From Athripsodes cinereus (Eukaryota; Arthropoda; Insecta; Trichoptera; Leptoceridae), in contig OX388317.1 of assembly GCA_947579605.1 (NCBI GenBank), positions 12,295,384 through 12,359,383 on the forward strand: a stretch of 64,000 nucleotides of DNA. The letters run 5' to 3'. The notes under the pieces are model-generated. The model ran no database searches and was not told where the DNA came from. It saw only the letters and a program-made list of their open reading frames with translations. A program made the position numbers and the translations under genes. This document shows, piece after piece, positions 11,806-23,660 of this stretch. The stretch's first letter is position 1. Each line of letters begins with the position of its first letter.

Positions 11806-11900
11806 TCTCTTCCTATGAATTCCTTAGCGTCCTAATACCATTGTCATAGGAATAAAGAATTGTGAAAGGGGGACGTCCAGACCATCGTAAACCTTGCGGA
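11806..11900 (-). mobile_element. RTE-like LINE with (GAT)n tail, 3' fragment
   Basis: Clearly homologous to 54068-54160. Shared blocks include AGCGTC/GCGCTC, TTGTCATAGGAA, ATTGTGAAAG.GGGACG and CC..TGCGGA. It is a short minus-strand piece of the same LINE family as 53965-54885, diverged, with no open frame. Confidence 0.6.
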
Positions 11901-11975
11901 GGAGAGAACATCACAAGCGTACTAAAAATCATTGGATATTCTCAAATATGACCCAAAAAAGACACCCTTGTATCA

Positions 11976-12115
11976 CAGATGATAATAATAATAATAAACT
12001 TTATCGTACAAAATATTCAGATAAAAATAATAAGATTATAACATGGTATAAACAAATAATTTTGCACAATAGGCGAGTTTATCGCAGAGACGCGATATCT
12101 TCCAACTAACCCAGA
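11976..12115 (-). mobile_element. Jockey-like LINE 3' UTR fragment
   Basis: In reverse complement it reads GGGTTAGTTGGAAGATATCG, GCGATAAACTCGCC, then an AT-rich stretch and GATAAAGTTTATTATTATTATT. The (TTA)n terminus is the 3' tail. Closely related copies lie at 13371-13505 and 53760-53935. The GCGATAAACTCGCC block is a familiar part of insect jockey-clade 3' UTRs. Confidence 0.65.
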
Positions 12116-12770
12116 TACATGTTTGTATAAAAATCAATATGTATGTACGCAGGTGGTAGACTTGTATTAGGTAAGTATGTATTTATACAGGGTGGTTAGC
12201 ATTGTACCTACATAATAATGTTGTGAATATTTACCATAAAATTATGCTAATTTGCGGGAATATTGAGTGATATTCAATATGTACCTATTACACTACCTAC
12301 ATCATCCCAGGGGTATGGCACTGAGAAGACAGACTGTTAGTGTTCGCATACCTAAATATACCACTACCAGCGTGTTGATTGTTTTATGCGACAATGTGTC
12401 AAACCATATCAGCCTTTTTTAATTAAAATACAAAGCCCTAGCAATCGAGTGAATTATGAACCATACCAACGTGACAATTCGCTTTTTTACAAATCGGTTT
12501 TTTTAGTCTATTATATTTATTTATTTATTAAATAAACGGCTAATGCCTTTAACAAACATAAAATATAACAAATAAAACAGAACAAATAAATACACATTTC
12601 ACATTAAATCAAAATAATAAACAAACTATGTAAAAAGTCACTTAATAATAAAACAAGACAATACATATTGCCATTTTAAAAAAGTATACACTTAATAATA
12701 AATATGTAGCAAATTATATCTTTCGATCTGGTATAGGTACAAATAAAAAATCTAAAATAAAAAAATTATC
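12116..12770. other. AT-rich DNA with SINE A and LINE-tail fragments
   Basis: At 12308-12345, GGTATGGCACTGAGAAGACAGAC resembles the middle of SINE-like repeat A. At 12510-12600, TTTATTTATTTATTAAATAAACGGCTAATGCC resembles a reverse-complemented LINE tail. Confidence 0.4.
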
Positions 12771-12965
12771 TTCTTCTTTCTGGCACTGTCCCAACTTATT
12801 ACCGCTGAAGGCTGTTGGGGTCGGCTCTTTTCATTCTAAGTTAACATATCTTTCTGTTCGCTATGTCACCTTCATTCAGGCCATTTCTCCACATATATTA
12901 CATTGTGTCATTCAGGTATTCTTTTGTCTCCCTCTTGATGGATGTCGATGGAGATTTATTAACGT
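12771..12965 (-). repeat. LINE 3' end remnant, (GAA)n-tailed family
   Basis: Begins ATCTTCTTCTTTCTGGCACTG on the plus strand, which is the reverse complement of a (GAA)n tail preceded by LINE coding debris. Similar CTTCTT-headed ends occur at 20358 and 37918. It is less AT-rich than its surroundings. No frame could be followed. Confidence 0.4.
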
Positions 12966-13370
12966 TATTTAATTTATATGTTAATTTTTTTATTTCAGAA
13001 TATTATAATTTTGGGATATTCGTGGTAGAGTTGAGCTGCTAGTTAACACAAATAGGTACATTTATCAGATAATTGGTTGGTTTTAACCACTCAATATTTA
13101 TTCCAGGAAATCAAAAATACATATATTTCCAAATATGATTTTTTCTAACAAAGACTTTATTTTTTGACTAAGTGACTTGACATATTATTGTTTAGCACCA
13201 TCAAGTTAGACAACAGGATAATATTATTATTATTATACAGAGTGCTCAGTAATTCAATAATAAATTTTTCAATACTAGTACATACCGCATATAAAGTATC
13301 AATAATATAACCTAATAAGGGATCCTAGGATAGATTATTTCATCCTTTATTGAATATATATACTTATATA
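12966..13370. other. AT-rich DNA, no gene seen
   Basis: Nothing recognisable apart from simple A/T tracts. Confidence 0.4.
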
Positions 13371-13505
13371 TAATAATAATAATAATAAACTTTATTGTAC
13401 AAAATATTTAAACAAAAATAATGAGATTACGACATGGTATATACAAATATTTTGCACAATGGGCGAGTTTATCGCAGGGACGCGATATCTTCCAACTAAC
13501 CCAAA
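13371..13505 (-). mobile_element. Jockey-like LINE 3' UTR fragment
   Basis: Nearly the same sequence as 11976-12115, including AATAATAATAATAAACTTTAT, ACATGGTAT, GGGCGAGTTTATCGCAG and GACGCGATATCTTCCAACTAACCC. It is on the minus strand with a (TTA)n tail and is truncated before any coding sequence. Confidence 0.7.
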
Positions 13506-13689
13506 TATATACCTAGTAATACATCATTACAATCATGAAGTATATAGTTGCTTACCTACATAGTCAATAATCCTTGTCTTGATTTAAATAATAATAGGTA
13601 CATATATTAATATTATGTTTTACTAAAAGGCTACATACAAGTCTAACAGTTTCATCTTTCACCAAAGACAAATCAAATCATTGTATCAT

Positions 13690-13925
13690 TTTTAGTGTAC
13701 GTGAAAGTGTGTAGTGAAAGAGGGGGTTTGAGAAAGCGTGGATAGCCAAGAACCACGTAGATTGATCACGTGGATCAAATCCTAAAGGACGGCCGCGTAT
13801 TGAGTAAGAGAAATCGGCGTGCATGAATGAGAAACTGAATGAATGTGGAGGAAGCGAAAGAAGTTTGCTAGGATTGATCTATATGGCGTTCGGTTCTCTC
13901 TGCCTACCCCTCCTGGGATACTGCG
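13690..13925 (+). pseudogene. LINE C-terminal remnant, family Z
   Basis: Contains AAGGACGGCCGCGTATTGAGTAAGAGAAATCGGCGTGC (KDGRVLSKRNRRA in translation), a run encoding MNEKLNE and then TTCGGTTCTCTCTGCCTACCC. The same order occurs at 19465-19640 and 61540-61655, so this is a repeated family. The segment resembles the last 60-80 codons of a LINE polyprotein. The frame is broken and the reverse transcriptase is missing. Confidence 0.6.
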
Positions 13926-15086
13926 TGAACGCATAGTACAGTAATAGGTAAAGTCCTTTTAGTGTTATTGTTTGAGATAAAAAAAAACTGAAAACGCGCC
14001 CTTGCGGTGGTTTGTACCACAAAACGGCGCTCAATAAATTGTCCAGATTATTATTATAAATAATAGTCCTTCTCACACTTCGTATTTCACAATACAACCT
14101 ATTACTTATGTAGGTAGGTACTATGAAGTTGGTGAGATGTATTTGTAATGTGTATTTGGGTGTATCATAAGCCGAAAATTATATTATTTCTCAAATTTTT
14201 TTTGTATAATGTATGTATCTTTCAACATATAAATTTTTATTTTTATGAAGAACATCGAAAACGTATATAAAAAAAAATGAGTGATTATTGTCGACAAAAT
14301 GTTAATATGGTTCACCCGCCTTAGAAACTCTTGTTGGTTCTTCAACATATTATTTTAAAGTAGGTACAGGCACTAAAGATAAACCAAGATTTTCAGCAGT
14401 CACAGTCTCAGGAAACCTATCTAGGCACCAGTACTTTTCTTAACAAACCACGTCATTAAAACAATAACTTCAAACAATTTGATCATAATATGAGCAATAT
14501 CTCCAAAGTAATAAAATCCACAAAGTTATTCTTTCATACGAGTATGTTTGATAATCCCCAACATCAATTTATGAAGCGTAACTCAAAGTAATCATATTAT
14601 TAGTACTCCACTACACTACGTCTAATAGTATATAAGGTATGGGTACAAAAACTTCTAAAGTAATCAGAAACAGACATTATGAACTTCTCTTTTATCCTGG
14701 TGAAAATTCAGCTGTATGTTGAAGTCAATAACAACATGTAGTAGTGGATTGTAAATGTAAATCAAATAAACGAAAGGTTCTATCATCAATTACTAAATGA
14801 AGACATATTGTCCATCTCTCCGTATTGTCTGAACATGTGGTGTCGAAGTTTTGTGTATTGAAGACTCCCTCTCATATCCGGCCATCTCAGAAATTGGGAG
14901 ATGCTTTCTTAGTTCCCGTTTCTAAACAAAACTTACAACTTTACAGATGGACTTCGAATGGTAGCTAAGAATCGTCTTATTGTCAGTAATAATATGTTTT
15001 GTGCATTGCTGTATTTGTGACTACTTACGTTTCCTGGCCTTGGATTCTTTCAGCCTGATGAAATATAAAAACATTAAAAGTGTAAT
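13926..15086. other. AT-rich DNA, no gene seen
   Basis: A (TAGG)-rich motif at about 14112 and a slightly GC-richer stretch at 14820-14930 were noted, without identifiable coding or repeat content. Confidence 0.4.
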
Positions 15087-15275
15087 GGTTCGATTCCCGG
15101 CCAGGGCAAAGTGAAAAATGACTTTTTTCAAATTTCCTGGATCTAGGTGTTACATGTTTATGTATTTAGTGCATTTTATATGTGTGTATCGTCATGTTAG
15201 TACCCATAATACAAGATTCATCTTAGTTTTTGACTAGATCGAGCTGTGTGAATTGTCTATGTATGTTATGTAATG
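15087..15275 (+). mobile_element. tRNA-derived SINE B, 5'-truncated
   Basis: Starts TGGTTCGATTCCCGGCCAGGG, which contains an RNA polymerase III B-box (GGTTCGATTCC). It continues into the family body: TTACATGTTTATGTATTTAGTGCA, then a region with GTGTATCGTCATGTTAGTACCC, CAAGATTCATCTTAG, and GACTAGATCGAGCTGTGTG. The tRNA 5' half with the A-box is missing. Fuller copies are at 48484-48722 and 58280-58511. Confidence 0.85.
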
Positions 15276-16228
15276 TAGTAAAAGAATGCTCGAAAGTTCT
15301 AAAAATTAAGATGAACTGAGAACTCTCAACGAAGAACCTCAATTCAATGAAAACCTATTTCTGCATTATTCAACGTTTGGTGAATTAAAGAATAGTGATT
15401 AGATTCTATTGAAATTTATGAACATGTTTCTCCTTAAGAAATTTATTTTCAATATTATTCTCTAAACCTTTAAATAAACATTTCAGTAAAATAAAAACAT
15501 TTATTGTTTTGATTTGATTTGGTGGCAGTGGATAACATATTTTGTCTAACTTGGTTTTTATTTATTTTTTGACCAGCCTAATCCTGTTAGAAAACTTGGT
15601 TTTATTGTTGTTTGTACATACATTTGTTTGATATTTCCTGTAACACATCTTTCTATTCACTGTACAAAAAGTACGAAACTTACAAATAAATACATTAAAG
15701 AAGATATATTATGAACCACAAAGTATTTGTTTCTCTGATAGGCGTGTTTTGAGAAACCAATAAATGTATACAACGGTCACTTTTGAAAATATTTCAAAGT
15801 TTTTTTCAAAGCCTGTGGATATAAATAATTCAAGATTGAGTCTTTGACTACAGGACATTAATTATTTATACTAGCCAGAAAATAAATAACTTCTTTTTTC
15901 AGTTTTCTTCGTATGTTTGTATTTCTCATGAAATTTACCAAAAATAATTCCAAGAAGAGAAGAAAAATATTTTACTATATTTTTTCATACAAGCACTAAA
16001 TTGTAGGGAATTATCTTATGTATTAACAAGCTATGTTTGGCGTTCCATTTTTTTTTATTGACGTATTCCTTTGTCATCATTCATAATTTTTTTGACATTT
16101 TTAAACCATAACTAACCTTTTATTACCATATCTAATTGATAAATCATTTTTCAAACGTGCAGGAAACTCATCCTTTAATGAGAGATTTTATATTTTGAAC
16201 TATTAATGTTTTAAAGGCACCTGTAGGT
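15276..16228. other. AT-rich DNA, no gene seen
   Basis: No coding, RNA or repeat structure could be supported. Confidence 0.4.
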
Positions 16229-16396
16229 CTAGTCAAAACACATTTAAGCATTACGTTTTCGTTCAAACGTTGACGACGTTGCGAGAACGTGTCAATTTTC
16301 GTAGCTACTTGTGTATTTTAGCTACAAAAATTGATGCGCTCTCGCAACCTCGTCTTGTTTGAACGGAAACGTAACGCTTAAATGTGTTTTGACTAG
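16229..16396. mobile_element. Foldback MITE, 168 bp
   Basis: Both halves form one long imperfect inverted repeat: CTAGTCAAAACACATTTAAG at the left and its complement CTTAAATGTGTTTTGACTAG at the right. Pairing continues through ACGTTTTCGTTCAAAC and GTTGCGAGA to a TAGCTA core. It has no coding capacity. No clear target duplication was found. A transcript would fold into a hairpin of about 75 bp. Confidence 0.85.
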
Positions 16397-16862
16397 GGGC
16401 CCTGGCTTTTTCACATTTAATTTTCGAAAAATTAAAAGAATGAATTATGGACTTATTCTATTTCAAGAACTCTAAGGATCACTCCAGAATAAAATAAAAA
16501 TAACTAACTATGTATGTTGTCGTCGAATTGATTAAAATCCATTGTTAACTACATTTGCAAATGTTCTTGTTCTTTGTTTTTGCAATAAAAGGATCAAATA
16601 TATTAAGCTTGGTACACATTAAGCTTCTAGTCTGGAATAATTTGCTTCTATTAATAGGATAGAGTTTATTGCTAATTCCTTAATTCCTTAGCGCTTAGAA
16701 AAAAGCTTGTTTGTGTTAGGCAGGCAAAACCTTAAAGCTTTTTTGTTATTTTTGTAGCTATTGTGCATTATTGGAAAGAATAAATGTATGAGAGCTCTTT
16801 TTCTTTTGTGTACGTAGAAATATAATTATAAACAACATGAAATAAATTTTGATAGGTATAAA

Positions 16863-17407
16863 TAGTGTTGTGGAATTCTCAAGAACTAATTTTTGGAGAA
16901 ATTTACCAAGAAATTTCTCGGTAAATTTCTCGAAGTAGAGAATTTTCCGAAATTTTTTTTTATTTTTTATTTAACAGTATAATTATAATAAATACTTTAT
17001 TCAATCAATCAATAACAATGTACAAATGTTGAGACAATTTATCACCAATATGGCTACAATTAATTATGGAAACAAAAAAATGTTAGGTACCTACATAGAA
17101 AAATCGCTAATAACTGATGTAAAATCTTGATGTTTGACACCCCACATGCCCATATTTAAGATAAAAAAAAAATTGCAGGTACGTACCTACATGGAAAAAT
17201 GTGTTAAAAACCTCTGATTTGGGCCTTATTCAGCCCCACAAATTTTGGATCAATCAGGTTGGCTACGAAAAGTACTGGGCGAAAGATCATAATACTACTA
17301 AGAAAAATTATGGAGAGAAATTTCTCTTCCATCACAGGAGAAATTCTCGGAGAAATTTCTCGTTCTCGAGAAATTTCTTTGGAGACTTTTCTCTTCTCAC
17401 ATCACTA
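16863..17407. mobile_element. hAT-type MITE, 545 bp, with nested LINE tail
   Basis: Flanked by the perfect 8-bp direct repeat GGTATAAA (16855-16862 and 17408-17415), the target-duplication length of hAT transposons. The ends are TAGTGTTGTGG at the left and, in reverse complement, TAGTGATGTGAGAAG at the right. The interior carries many GAGAAATTTCTC palindromes, densest at 16900-16940 and 17310-17400. It contains no transposase. The central part (about 16979-17165) is an inserted LINE 3' end of family Y. Confidence 0.85.
16979..17065 (-). repeat. LINE 3' UTR end, family Y, inside the MITE
   Basis: In reverse complement it reads through CCATATTGGTGATAAATTGTC to GATTGAATAAAGTATTTATT, the same terminus as 10080-10205. 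It sits inside the 16863-17407 element, so it inserted later or was captured. Confidence 0.55.
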
Positions 17408-17415
17408 GGTATAAA

Positions 17416-17947
17416 TAAACTCAGTTTTCTTTTTCCCTTTCTTTGACACCTGCCAGCCATTTTAAATATTTATACTTGCTACAATGTTATAAGACTTCCA
17501 CCACTTGGTGAAGTAATTTTTTGGTTATCCTCTGCAAAATCTGCTTTCTTCGGATACTTACGGAAAAAAATTAGTAGGCCAAGATGCACGATGTGTTAGC
17601 CAATCTTATTAAATTTACATATTGTTGGATGATCAATGAGTTTCCTTCTTATTTGTGATGATTTGTAATATTATTATTTATAAATAACACCTTATATTAA
17701 GGTCGTGACAACTTTTGGACAAAAAGATTTCTGCTAAATATCTAATCAAGACCAATTACTTGCACAATTAATGGAAACCACAGTTTTTTTTTAAGATAAT
17801 GTCCATTCTATGTATTGGTTTTAACAAGAAGAAACCGGTGTAATGTAATGTTGATGAAGGGGTGACAATAAAGGTTTCTTAAAAATTTAAAGGTTCTTGC
17901 TTTCTTGCTAATGTTACAAAGTTAATAAAATTACATAATAAATTATT
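17416..17947. other. AT-rich DNA, no gene seen
   Basis: Nothing recognisable. Confidence 0.4.
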
Positions 17948-18240
17948 AGATGTTCCTACCCGGTGTCGCCAGGGGGAATGTCATATTTTTTTTCGTTATG
18001 GCAACACGTGACAGCGTAACTGTCATACAAACGTCACTTTCATGCAAAAATACAATCCGAATTTCCGACTTTTCCGTTGGATTTTCCAAAAATTTTCTTT
18101 CATGCAAACCGTTTCCTGATAATTGTGAACACGACAAAAAAAAATCAGCCAATTCGGTTCAGTCGTTCTCAAGTTATGGGGGAACATACATGGTCAACTC
18201 ATTTTTATTTATATACCTAGATAATATCTCTAAAATACAA
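17948..18240 (+). repeat. Dispersed repeat with GGTTCAGTCGTTCTC motif
   Basis: A 290-bp block with less A/T than its flanks. It begins TTCCTACCCGGTGTCGCCAG and ends with AATTCGGTTCAGTCGTTCTC, AAGTTATGGGGGAACATACATG and a TATATACCTAGATAA terminus. The CAGTCGTTCTCAAGTTATG pattern is familiar from 3' ends of insect RTE-like LINEs and their SINEs. A 97-codon open frame spans it but has no domain and is probably chance. Confidence 0.5.
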
Positions 18241-19140
18241 TAATAGGTATAATATGTATTTGAAAACTATAAGTGATGACAATTTGCTGAATCCACTCAT
18301 CACCACATAATATCGTTAGTAGAAACATTATCAACATTACATAATATCGATTAATCATACAATGTCATTCCATCGATATAATATTGCGGTCACAAGTCAT
18401 ATAACAGTTTGTCATGTTGTCATCTAGGGGTGTTATAGCGATAAATAAATAATACTTATTAGCTATACTATAACATTATTATTCTCCCCAATCCCCTGTC
18501 CACTAAATGAAACTTGAATAAAAATAATGTTTCTATCGATTATCTGTGAAGTGGTCATTACTCACACCATTATTTCATTAACATTATTGTTATTATTTCT
18601 GCTATGAAAGAGGAGACAAGGTACTTTCTTACCCGCTTATTGCCATACATAGATATTTGTGAAAATAAGTTTTAAGATACTTTTCGAAAATATATGTATT
18701 CCTAACTTGTTAATAGATATAATAGGTAGACATATGGGTTCCTTATATTACTTATAAAATATATACTCAAAATTCTTATCAAATATGTTTATTCTTTCGT
18801 TTTGTTTTAATATCAATTTACTTCTTCATTCTCTCAGACTTACATCGCCAAAAATGTAAGATATTATCAATATTAACAATTATTTAAACCTTGGTAGGTA
18901 ATAAAGGAGGTTGATAAAAAGGTAAATTTCATTTATTTATCAAAGTACACTATAAAATTTAATATATTTTGTTGTTCATTTCTTTTGTTCTTCTTGCACA
19001 TCATCGTTCATATAACAAATCAATAGAGCAGTTTACCTAAGAAAAATGCGATGATGTGCATTAGCAGGATTATCTCTACATACATAGAGATTATCATTAT
19101 CGTGGCATTATGAATTACGCTTTAATTGAATTCTCTGTTT
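18241..19140. other. AT-rich DNA, no gene seen
   Basis: Nothing recognisable. Confidence 0.4.
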
Positions 19141-19265
19141 GTGCATGCTGTAGACGCTCTTAATTGGGGAACTGGCCAGATCTTGTTGTATGTTTGTAAT
19201 TTATGTATTGTGTTGTCAGTTTTCTGTGAGTGTCTCTATAAAATAAAATAAAATAAAAAAAAAAT
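19141..19265 (+). repeat. Retroposon 3' end with (AAAAT)n tail
   Basis: GAACTGGCCAGATCTTGTTG is followed by GTCAGTTTTCTGTGAGTGTC and a tail of ATAAAATAAAATAAAATAAAAA. The tail shape indicates a retroposed LINE or SINE 3' terminus. The family was not identified. Confidence 0.4.
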
Positions 19266-19464
19266 ACTGTATTTATATACTCGTATATAAGCACCAAATG
19301 AATTTAAATATTAAGTTGTCGTACAACATAATTTTCCTCATTTCCATAATAAGATTTGTGTCTCCTCTGAAAATAGTTCGAGCTCAAAAACATAAATAAT
19401 ATTTATTTTATTATAATTTAAGATAATTTTTAATCAAAGAGGGTGTATTTATCTGAAAAGTGCA

Positions 19465-19640
19465 GACGTACGAGAACTAAGTGGATCCAATTTTCAAGGA
19501 TGGCTACGTGTTGAACAAGAGAAATCGGTGTGCGCGAATGAGAAATTGTATGAATGTAGAGGATGTGAAAGACGTATGCTGGGATAGAGTTGTGTGGCGT
19601 TCCGACCTCTCTGCCTACCCACTTGAGATACAGAGTGAGG
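19465..19640 (+). pseudogene. LINE C-terminal remnant, family Z
   Basis: An open stretch reads FKDGYVLNKRNRCARMRNCM, then NVEDVKDVCWDRVVWRSDLS and AYPLE. The pattern K-D-G-R-V..R-N-R..C-M, D-R-x-x-W-R and S-A-Y-P-L is typical of RTE-like LINE termini. Homologous pieces occur at 13690-13925 and 61540-61655. The preceding enzyme domains are missing. Confidence 0.65.
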
Positions 19641-20357
19641 GTAAAGTAAATACCGTACTTCTAATCTTAAACAATAAGAAGGGATATGGATCGTAGATGG
19701 AATATAGTGAACGCCAATAACATAATCATAACGAATATATTTTATCACGATACAATGGCTATTAAAATTCTGTATGCATAAGTGTTAATTTGTCGACACG
19801 ATGAATCCTTGAAACACAAGCTTTAAGCACACTGTCATAGTAAAATACTTAAGTGTTCACCTTCTTGAACACTACCGATATTATTTTTATGATCCACAGC
19901 TGAAGTTAATATTCCTACATTGACTTAATTAAAATTAAAATAAAAATGTGAACCATATCTTCAATTTTTTTTTTACAATAACATACAAAGTATGGATTTC
20001 ATATCAAAGTCGCTTTCAGACATGTATAATTATTAAACTTAAACAAGAAATAGTTTTTTTTTTATTTAATGTGTGAAATTTTTTTATTTAAAAATGGATA
20101 CAAGAACATTTTTATAACGGTCACACACCTTTTCTTTTGCACAAAATTTTTTTCAAGCATTCTATCTGCACATAATTATATTTATTTACCTATACTTAAT
20201 TGGTACAGTGGTGTCTCTTTCACCTAAACACAACTTTAATGACGCTTTCATATTATGCAAATTTGTTTCGTGATGTATAAATAAGTCCAAGAGATAATAA
20301 GAATCTCCCGATTTAAAATCAAACTTATCTGAGTAGGTTTCGTGAATAAATAAATAT
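19641..20357. other. AT-rich DNA, no gene seen
   Basis: Nothing recognisable. Confidence 0.4.
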
Positions 20358-20545
20358 TTGTCTTCTTCTTCTTCCTGTGCCATGTCAGGTTCCCCCGACG
20401 TTGGCGATCACTCCGGCGAAAACCTCCCTGTCCTGTGCTGCTCTGAACAGGTCATCCACCACCCTCATTCCGGTTCACTCTCTAATGTTGCGCAGCCAGG
20501 ACATCTGCTTTCTGCCAACTCCCCATCTTCTCTCTATACACATTT
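20358..20545 (-). repeat. LINE 3' end remnant, (GAA)n-tailed family
   Basis: Begins TCTTCTTCTTCTTCCTGTGCC, the complement of a (GAA)n tail, and then runs about 170 bp of markedly GC-richer sequence including GCGCAGCCAGGACATCTGC. Two plus-strand frames cross it but lack domains. The minus-strand reading would be the relic of a LINE C-terminus. Compare 12771-12965 and 37915-38060. Confidence 0.5.
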
Positions 20546-21967
20546 ATAGAAAAAATAATACACTTGAAAGTTGATAAGCACGATAGACAGATAAAATGAA
20601 CAATTATAAAAAAAATCGTGGAGATTATTGGAAAAGTCTCAAAACTTCAATAGCGATAGGTTTGTTACATAAGATGTGTATTTCTTTCTGGATTCTGAGG
20701 TGGAGACACTTTGGCTTAAAGGTAGGTTGATGCCACTCATGGAAAAGAAAAAGAAAGTAACTCGTCTCATTAATCAATGAAAAAAATAGTCTTCTTACTT
20801 GAGAATGAAAAACATCGATATTTCTGAAGAGGCCTGTGTTAAGCAAGAGATCAAAGCCGACAGCCTGATATGAAATATCTAGTCGCGCCACTGAATTAAC
20901 ACAGATGAATATATAGTACAAACTCTCCACTCGTTTCTTAGAAGAGGAAAATAATATATTTATGTTATAAGGAGAATAATAATATACATTTTCCAATACA
21001 CTACAATAGCTTCGATGCCTATAAAATAATAATAATATAATAATAATACAAAGTATAATAATATGTACGTATGTTTGTGTGGTAGGTGTATATATTGTGG
21101 TAGGTATGTATTATTATTATGGAGCCTAGTTTATGTATTCTCTTTCTTTCTTTATTCCCTCCCCCTTTTGAAATAACATTTTATCGGAATGTTTGGAAAG
21201 TCAATACAGAAATCCAAGTGAATTGTTATGAGAAGAACTTTGGTTTTGTATAGTAGGTATGTACTTTTCTATACTATACATTATGTACTTCTTACAGTCT
21301 ATGGTCCTAATATTATCGTTACAACGATTTTTTTTTATAATTTTCATTTTTCGTTACCAATTTGTTATTTGTGAATAATTCTACGACATTCTCATCAGAA
21401 AATGTCTTTGTCTTGAATGGCATTCAATGTAACATCATTTTTTTCGTACAAAATAAAAATGTTTCGTTTTGAATGACCTAATATCAAAATTAATATGATG
21501 TTTTTACTTTGTAAGTTTAAAACAATTTTATATTCTACTGCAAACATATACAAAAATTTACAAAGATTTTGGGCGTAAATCATCCAATTTTTATATAAAT
21601 AATACCTTTAGCCATGACGCTATTAGGAAAATTATCAAAAATTGGTCATTTCCAAATGACATCTAGTTTAGATGATTTGTAAAAATTGGTAAATTTCCAT
21701 GACATTTTATTTTGAACAAAATATTGAATACTGTGATGCTCATTATATTGTGGCCAAGGTCTGTAGGTATATCTACCAACTCCTACTATTTCTTTTAGTG
21801 ATACACATGCCATAGAAATACCTCCTTGACGTTTTTAGAAGTTAGATTAAATCAGCGGAATTACAGGATGTTATAACAATCAAATATTGAAATTATTCGT
21901 AAAATACTTAGAATATTGGATTTTATATTGATTATGTGAAACGTTTTTCAGAATTCAAAAAAATAAG
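20546..21967. other. AT-rich DNA, no gene seen
   Basis: Includes a 123-codon minus-strand open frame (20625-20996) with no recognisable domain, and an imperfect direct repeat of AAAATTGGTCATTTCCA at about 21640-21710. No gene is supported. Confidence 0.4.
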
Positions 21968-22817
21968 TGGGGGAGAGTTGTCTAAATTGTACCGGTTTTG
22001 CGGAAAGTGTTTTTTTGTAAAAACTAAATATGGTAAATATTTCAATATACCAAATGAAAGAGTATTTAGTTGGCTATCTAAATATGTATTTCAAGAAGGT
22101 CAAAAGTGACACGAACATTATAAAAAATAGTTTTGAAAAAAAAGTAGTCATCGGTACGACATAGCAGACCGGGTCACTATATCGTACTACTGATATTTAA
22201 ATCGTACCTCTACGTAAATTTCAAACAAGAAATAGCACAACAATAACGAAACAAATAATTATACTTCTTAAAATATATTTAGCCTAGTACAACGTGATAT
22301 GGAGAAAGAACTATTTACTCTAAAAACCATAACAATTTCTGAGATTATTTTCCATTTACCAAATAAATTTAAAATATACCAAGTATTTACTACTAATGGT
22401 TCTCTTTATCGTAGCGGTACGATTTAGAAGCATCATGGTACGATTTAACGAACTCGCTCAAATATCAGAAAACAACAAATATCAAACCAAACTCTAAACT
22501 TATGCTCGAATTGCAAAAACTTTTTCAAACTATACAAATTTCGAATGAAAACGGTAATAATTACAAAGTAATAACATTACCCATTAATGTGTTATGCCCT
22601 TAGATACCAACTGAAAAAATTATATCGAATTGCCAAAAAATAATAATTTGTTCATGATATATTTATTTTGACACAAACAAATCAAATGAATACGTCAACA
22701 TGATACAAATGTTTATGCAATGAAATTTGAGTTAAAATGTTATAAAAAGTATGCGTACTTTCGGAAATATTGAGGTGGTACGATTTAATAGGCGGTACAA
22801 TATAGCGTACTCTACCC
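21968..22817. mobile_element. Unclassified inverted-repeat element, about 850 bp
   Basis: The left end is GGGGGAGAGTTGTCTAAATTGTACCG. The right end, in reverse complement, is AGGGTAGAGTACGCTATATTGTACCG. These form imperfect inverted termini of about 27 bp. The interior repeats GGTACGATTTA-like motifs in direct and near-inverted form (about 22150-22210, 22415-22450 and 22775-22800). No transposase frame is present, so it would be non-autonomous. No target duplication could be defined, and I do not recognise the superfamily. Confidence 0.55.
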
Positions 22818-23152
22818 TAATTTAGGTAATGTTATATTGTTCTCATTTAAATTAGTGGTTTGAGATCGAAAGAACATTTCATTTAAGAACAAATTGATCA
22901 AATCCAAAAATGACGTTTTTCTTTCAATAAATATGTGTAATTTTTTTGTTGGAAGTTTTATAAAATTGTATTTTTCAAAATACAAATAAACGAATTTGAT
23001 TCTGCTCAGACTTGAATAAGTGTCAAGATTGGTTTCGAAATTTGACAAATCGAAACCCAACATTGAACAAATACAAGATGTCCTAAAGGGATCAATAAAC
23101 AATACTTTAGAATGAATTGTCAGCCATCTTATATTTTGATAAAGTTTAATTT
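22818..23152. other. AT-rich DNA, no gene seen
   Basis: A 96-codon minus-strand open frame (22812-23102) has no recognisable domain. Confidence 0.4.
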
Positions 23153-23276
23153 ATCGACCGACGGTTCTTGGTGGAAGTTCATATTAATAATTTTTAAAAT
23201 GGAACACAATATTTACTTATTCCACTATTGACGATAGTGGAATAACTAAATATTGTGTTTCATTTTAAAAATTATT
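23153..23276 (+). repeat. Dispersed repeat family X with a 91-bp near-perfect palindrome
   Basis: It begins TCGACCGACGGTTCTTGGTGGAAG. At 23186-23276 two 43-bp arms, AATAATTTTTAAAATG...CCACTAT and its complement, are separated by TGACG, with about two mismatches. Related sequence is at 3030-3122, 42243-42365, 46383-46450 and 4995. Confidence 0.75.
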
Positions 23277-23547
23277 ATATTTTGATGTTAGCTTTTGACT
23301 GGCAGGTTGTTAAATTTTCTGGTCAATATTTCAAAATAAAACTCTTGCAACACATAGAAATGTTTTCTTTTTAGTAAAACCATGAAAACTAAGTATATAA
23401 AAAAATAGAGGAAGTCATCACATTCACACTAAAAATTAGAAATTTTTGTAATTAAGACCAATCCAAGCTAAAATTCTTTGTCATGAAAAATAAATTAGTC
23501 TTTAATATTTTTTATTGAAATAAACTTTAAAACTCACATACCTACCT

Positions 23548-23660
23548 AGATATATCTGGGTTTGTTATAAACCCAAATACAACCTTATACACCTTTCACA
23601 CTAAGCTAAAAGCTTGTGCCGTGAAAGGGGAGTTTGCCGGCACCTGGGATCGAATCACGG
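23548..23660 (-). mobile_element. tRNA-derived SINE C, 5'-truncated
   Basis: In reverse complement it starts near a B-box-like GATTCGATCCCAGG and continues GTGCCGGCAAACTCCCC, AAGCTTTTAGCTTAG, and GTATTTGGGTTTATAACAAACCC to AGATATATC. The same body occurs at 25651-25765 and 46765-46932. Confidence 0.8.
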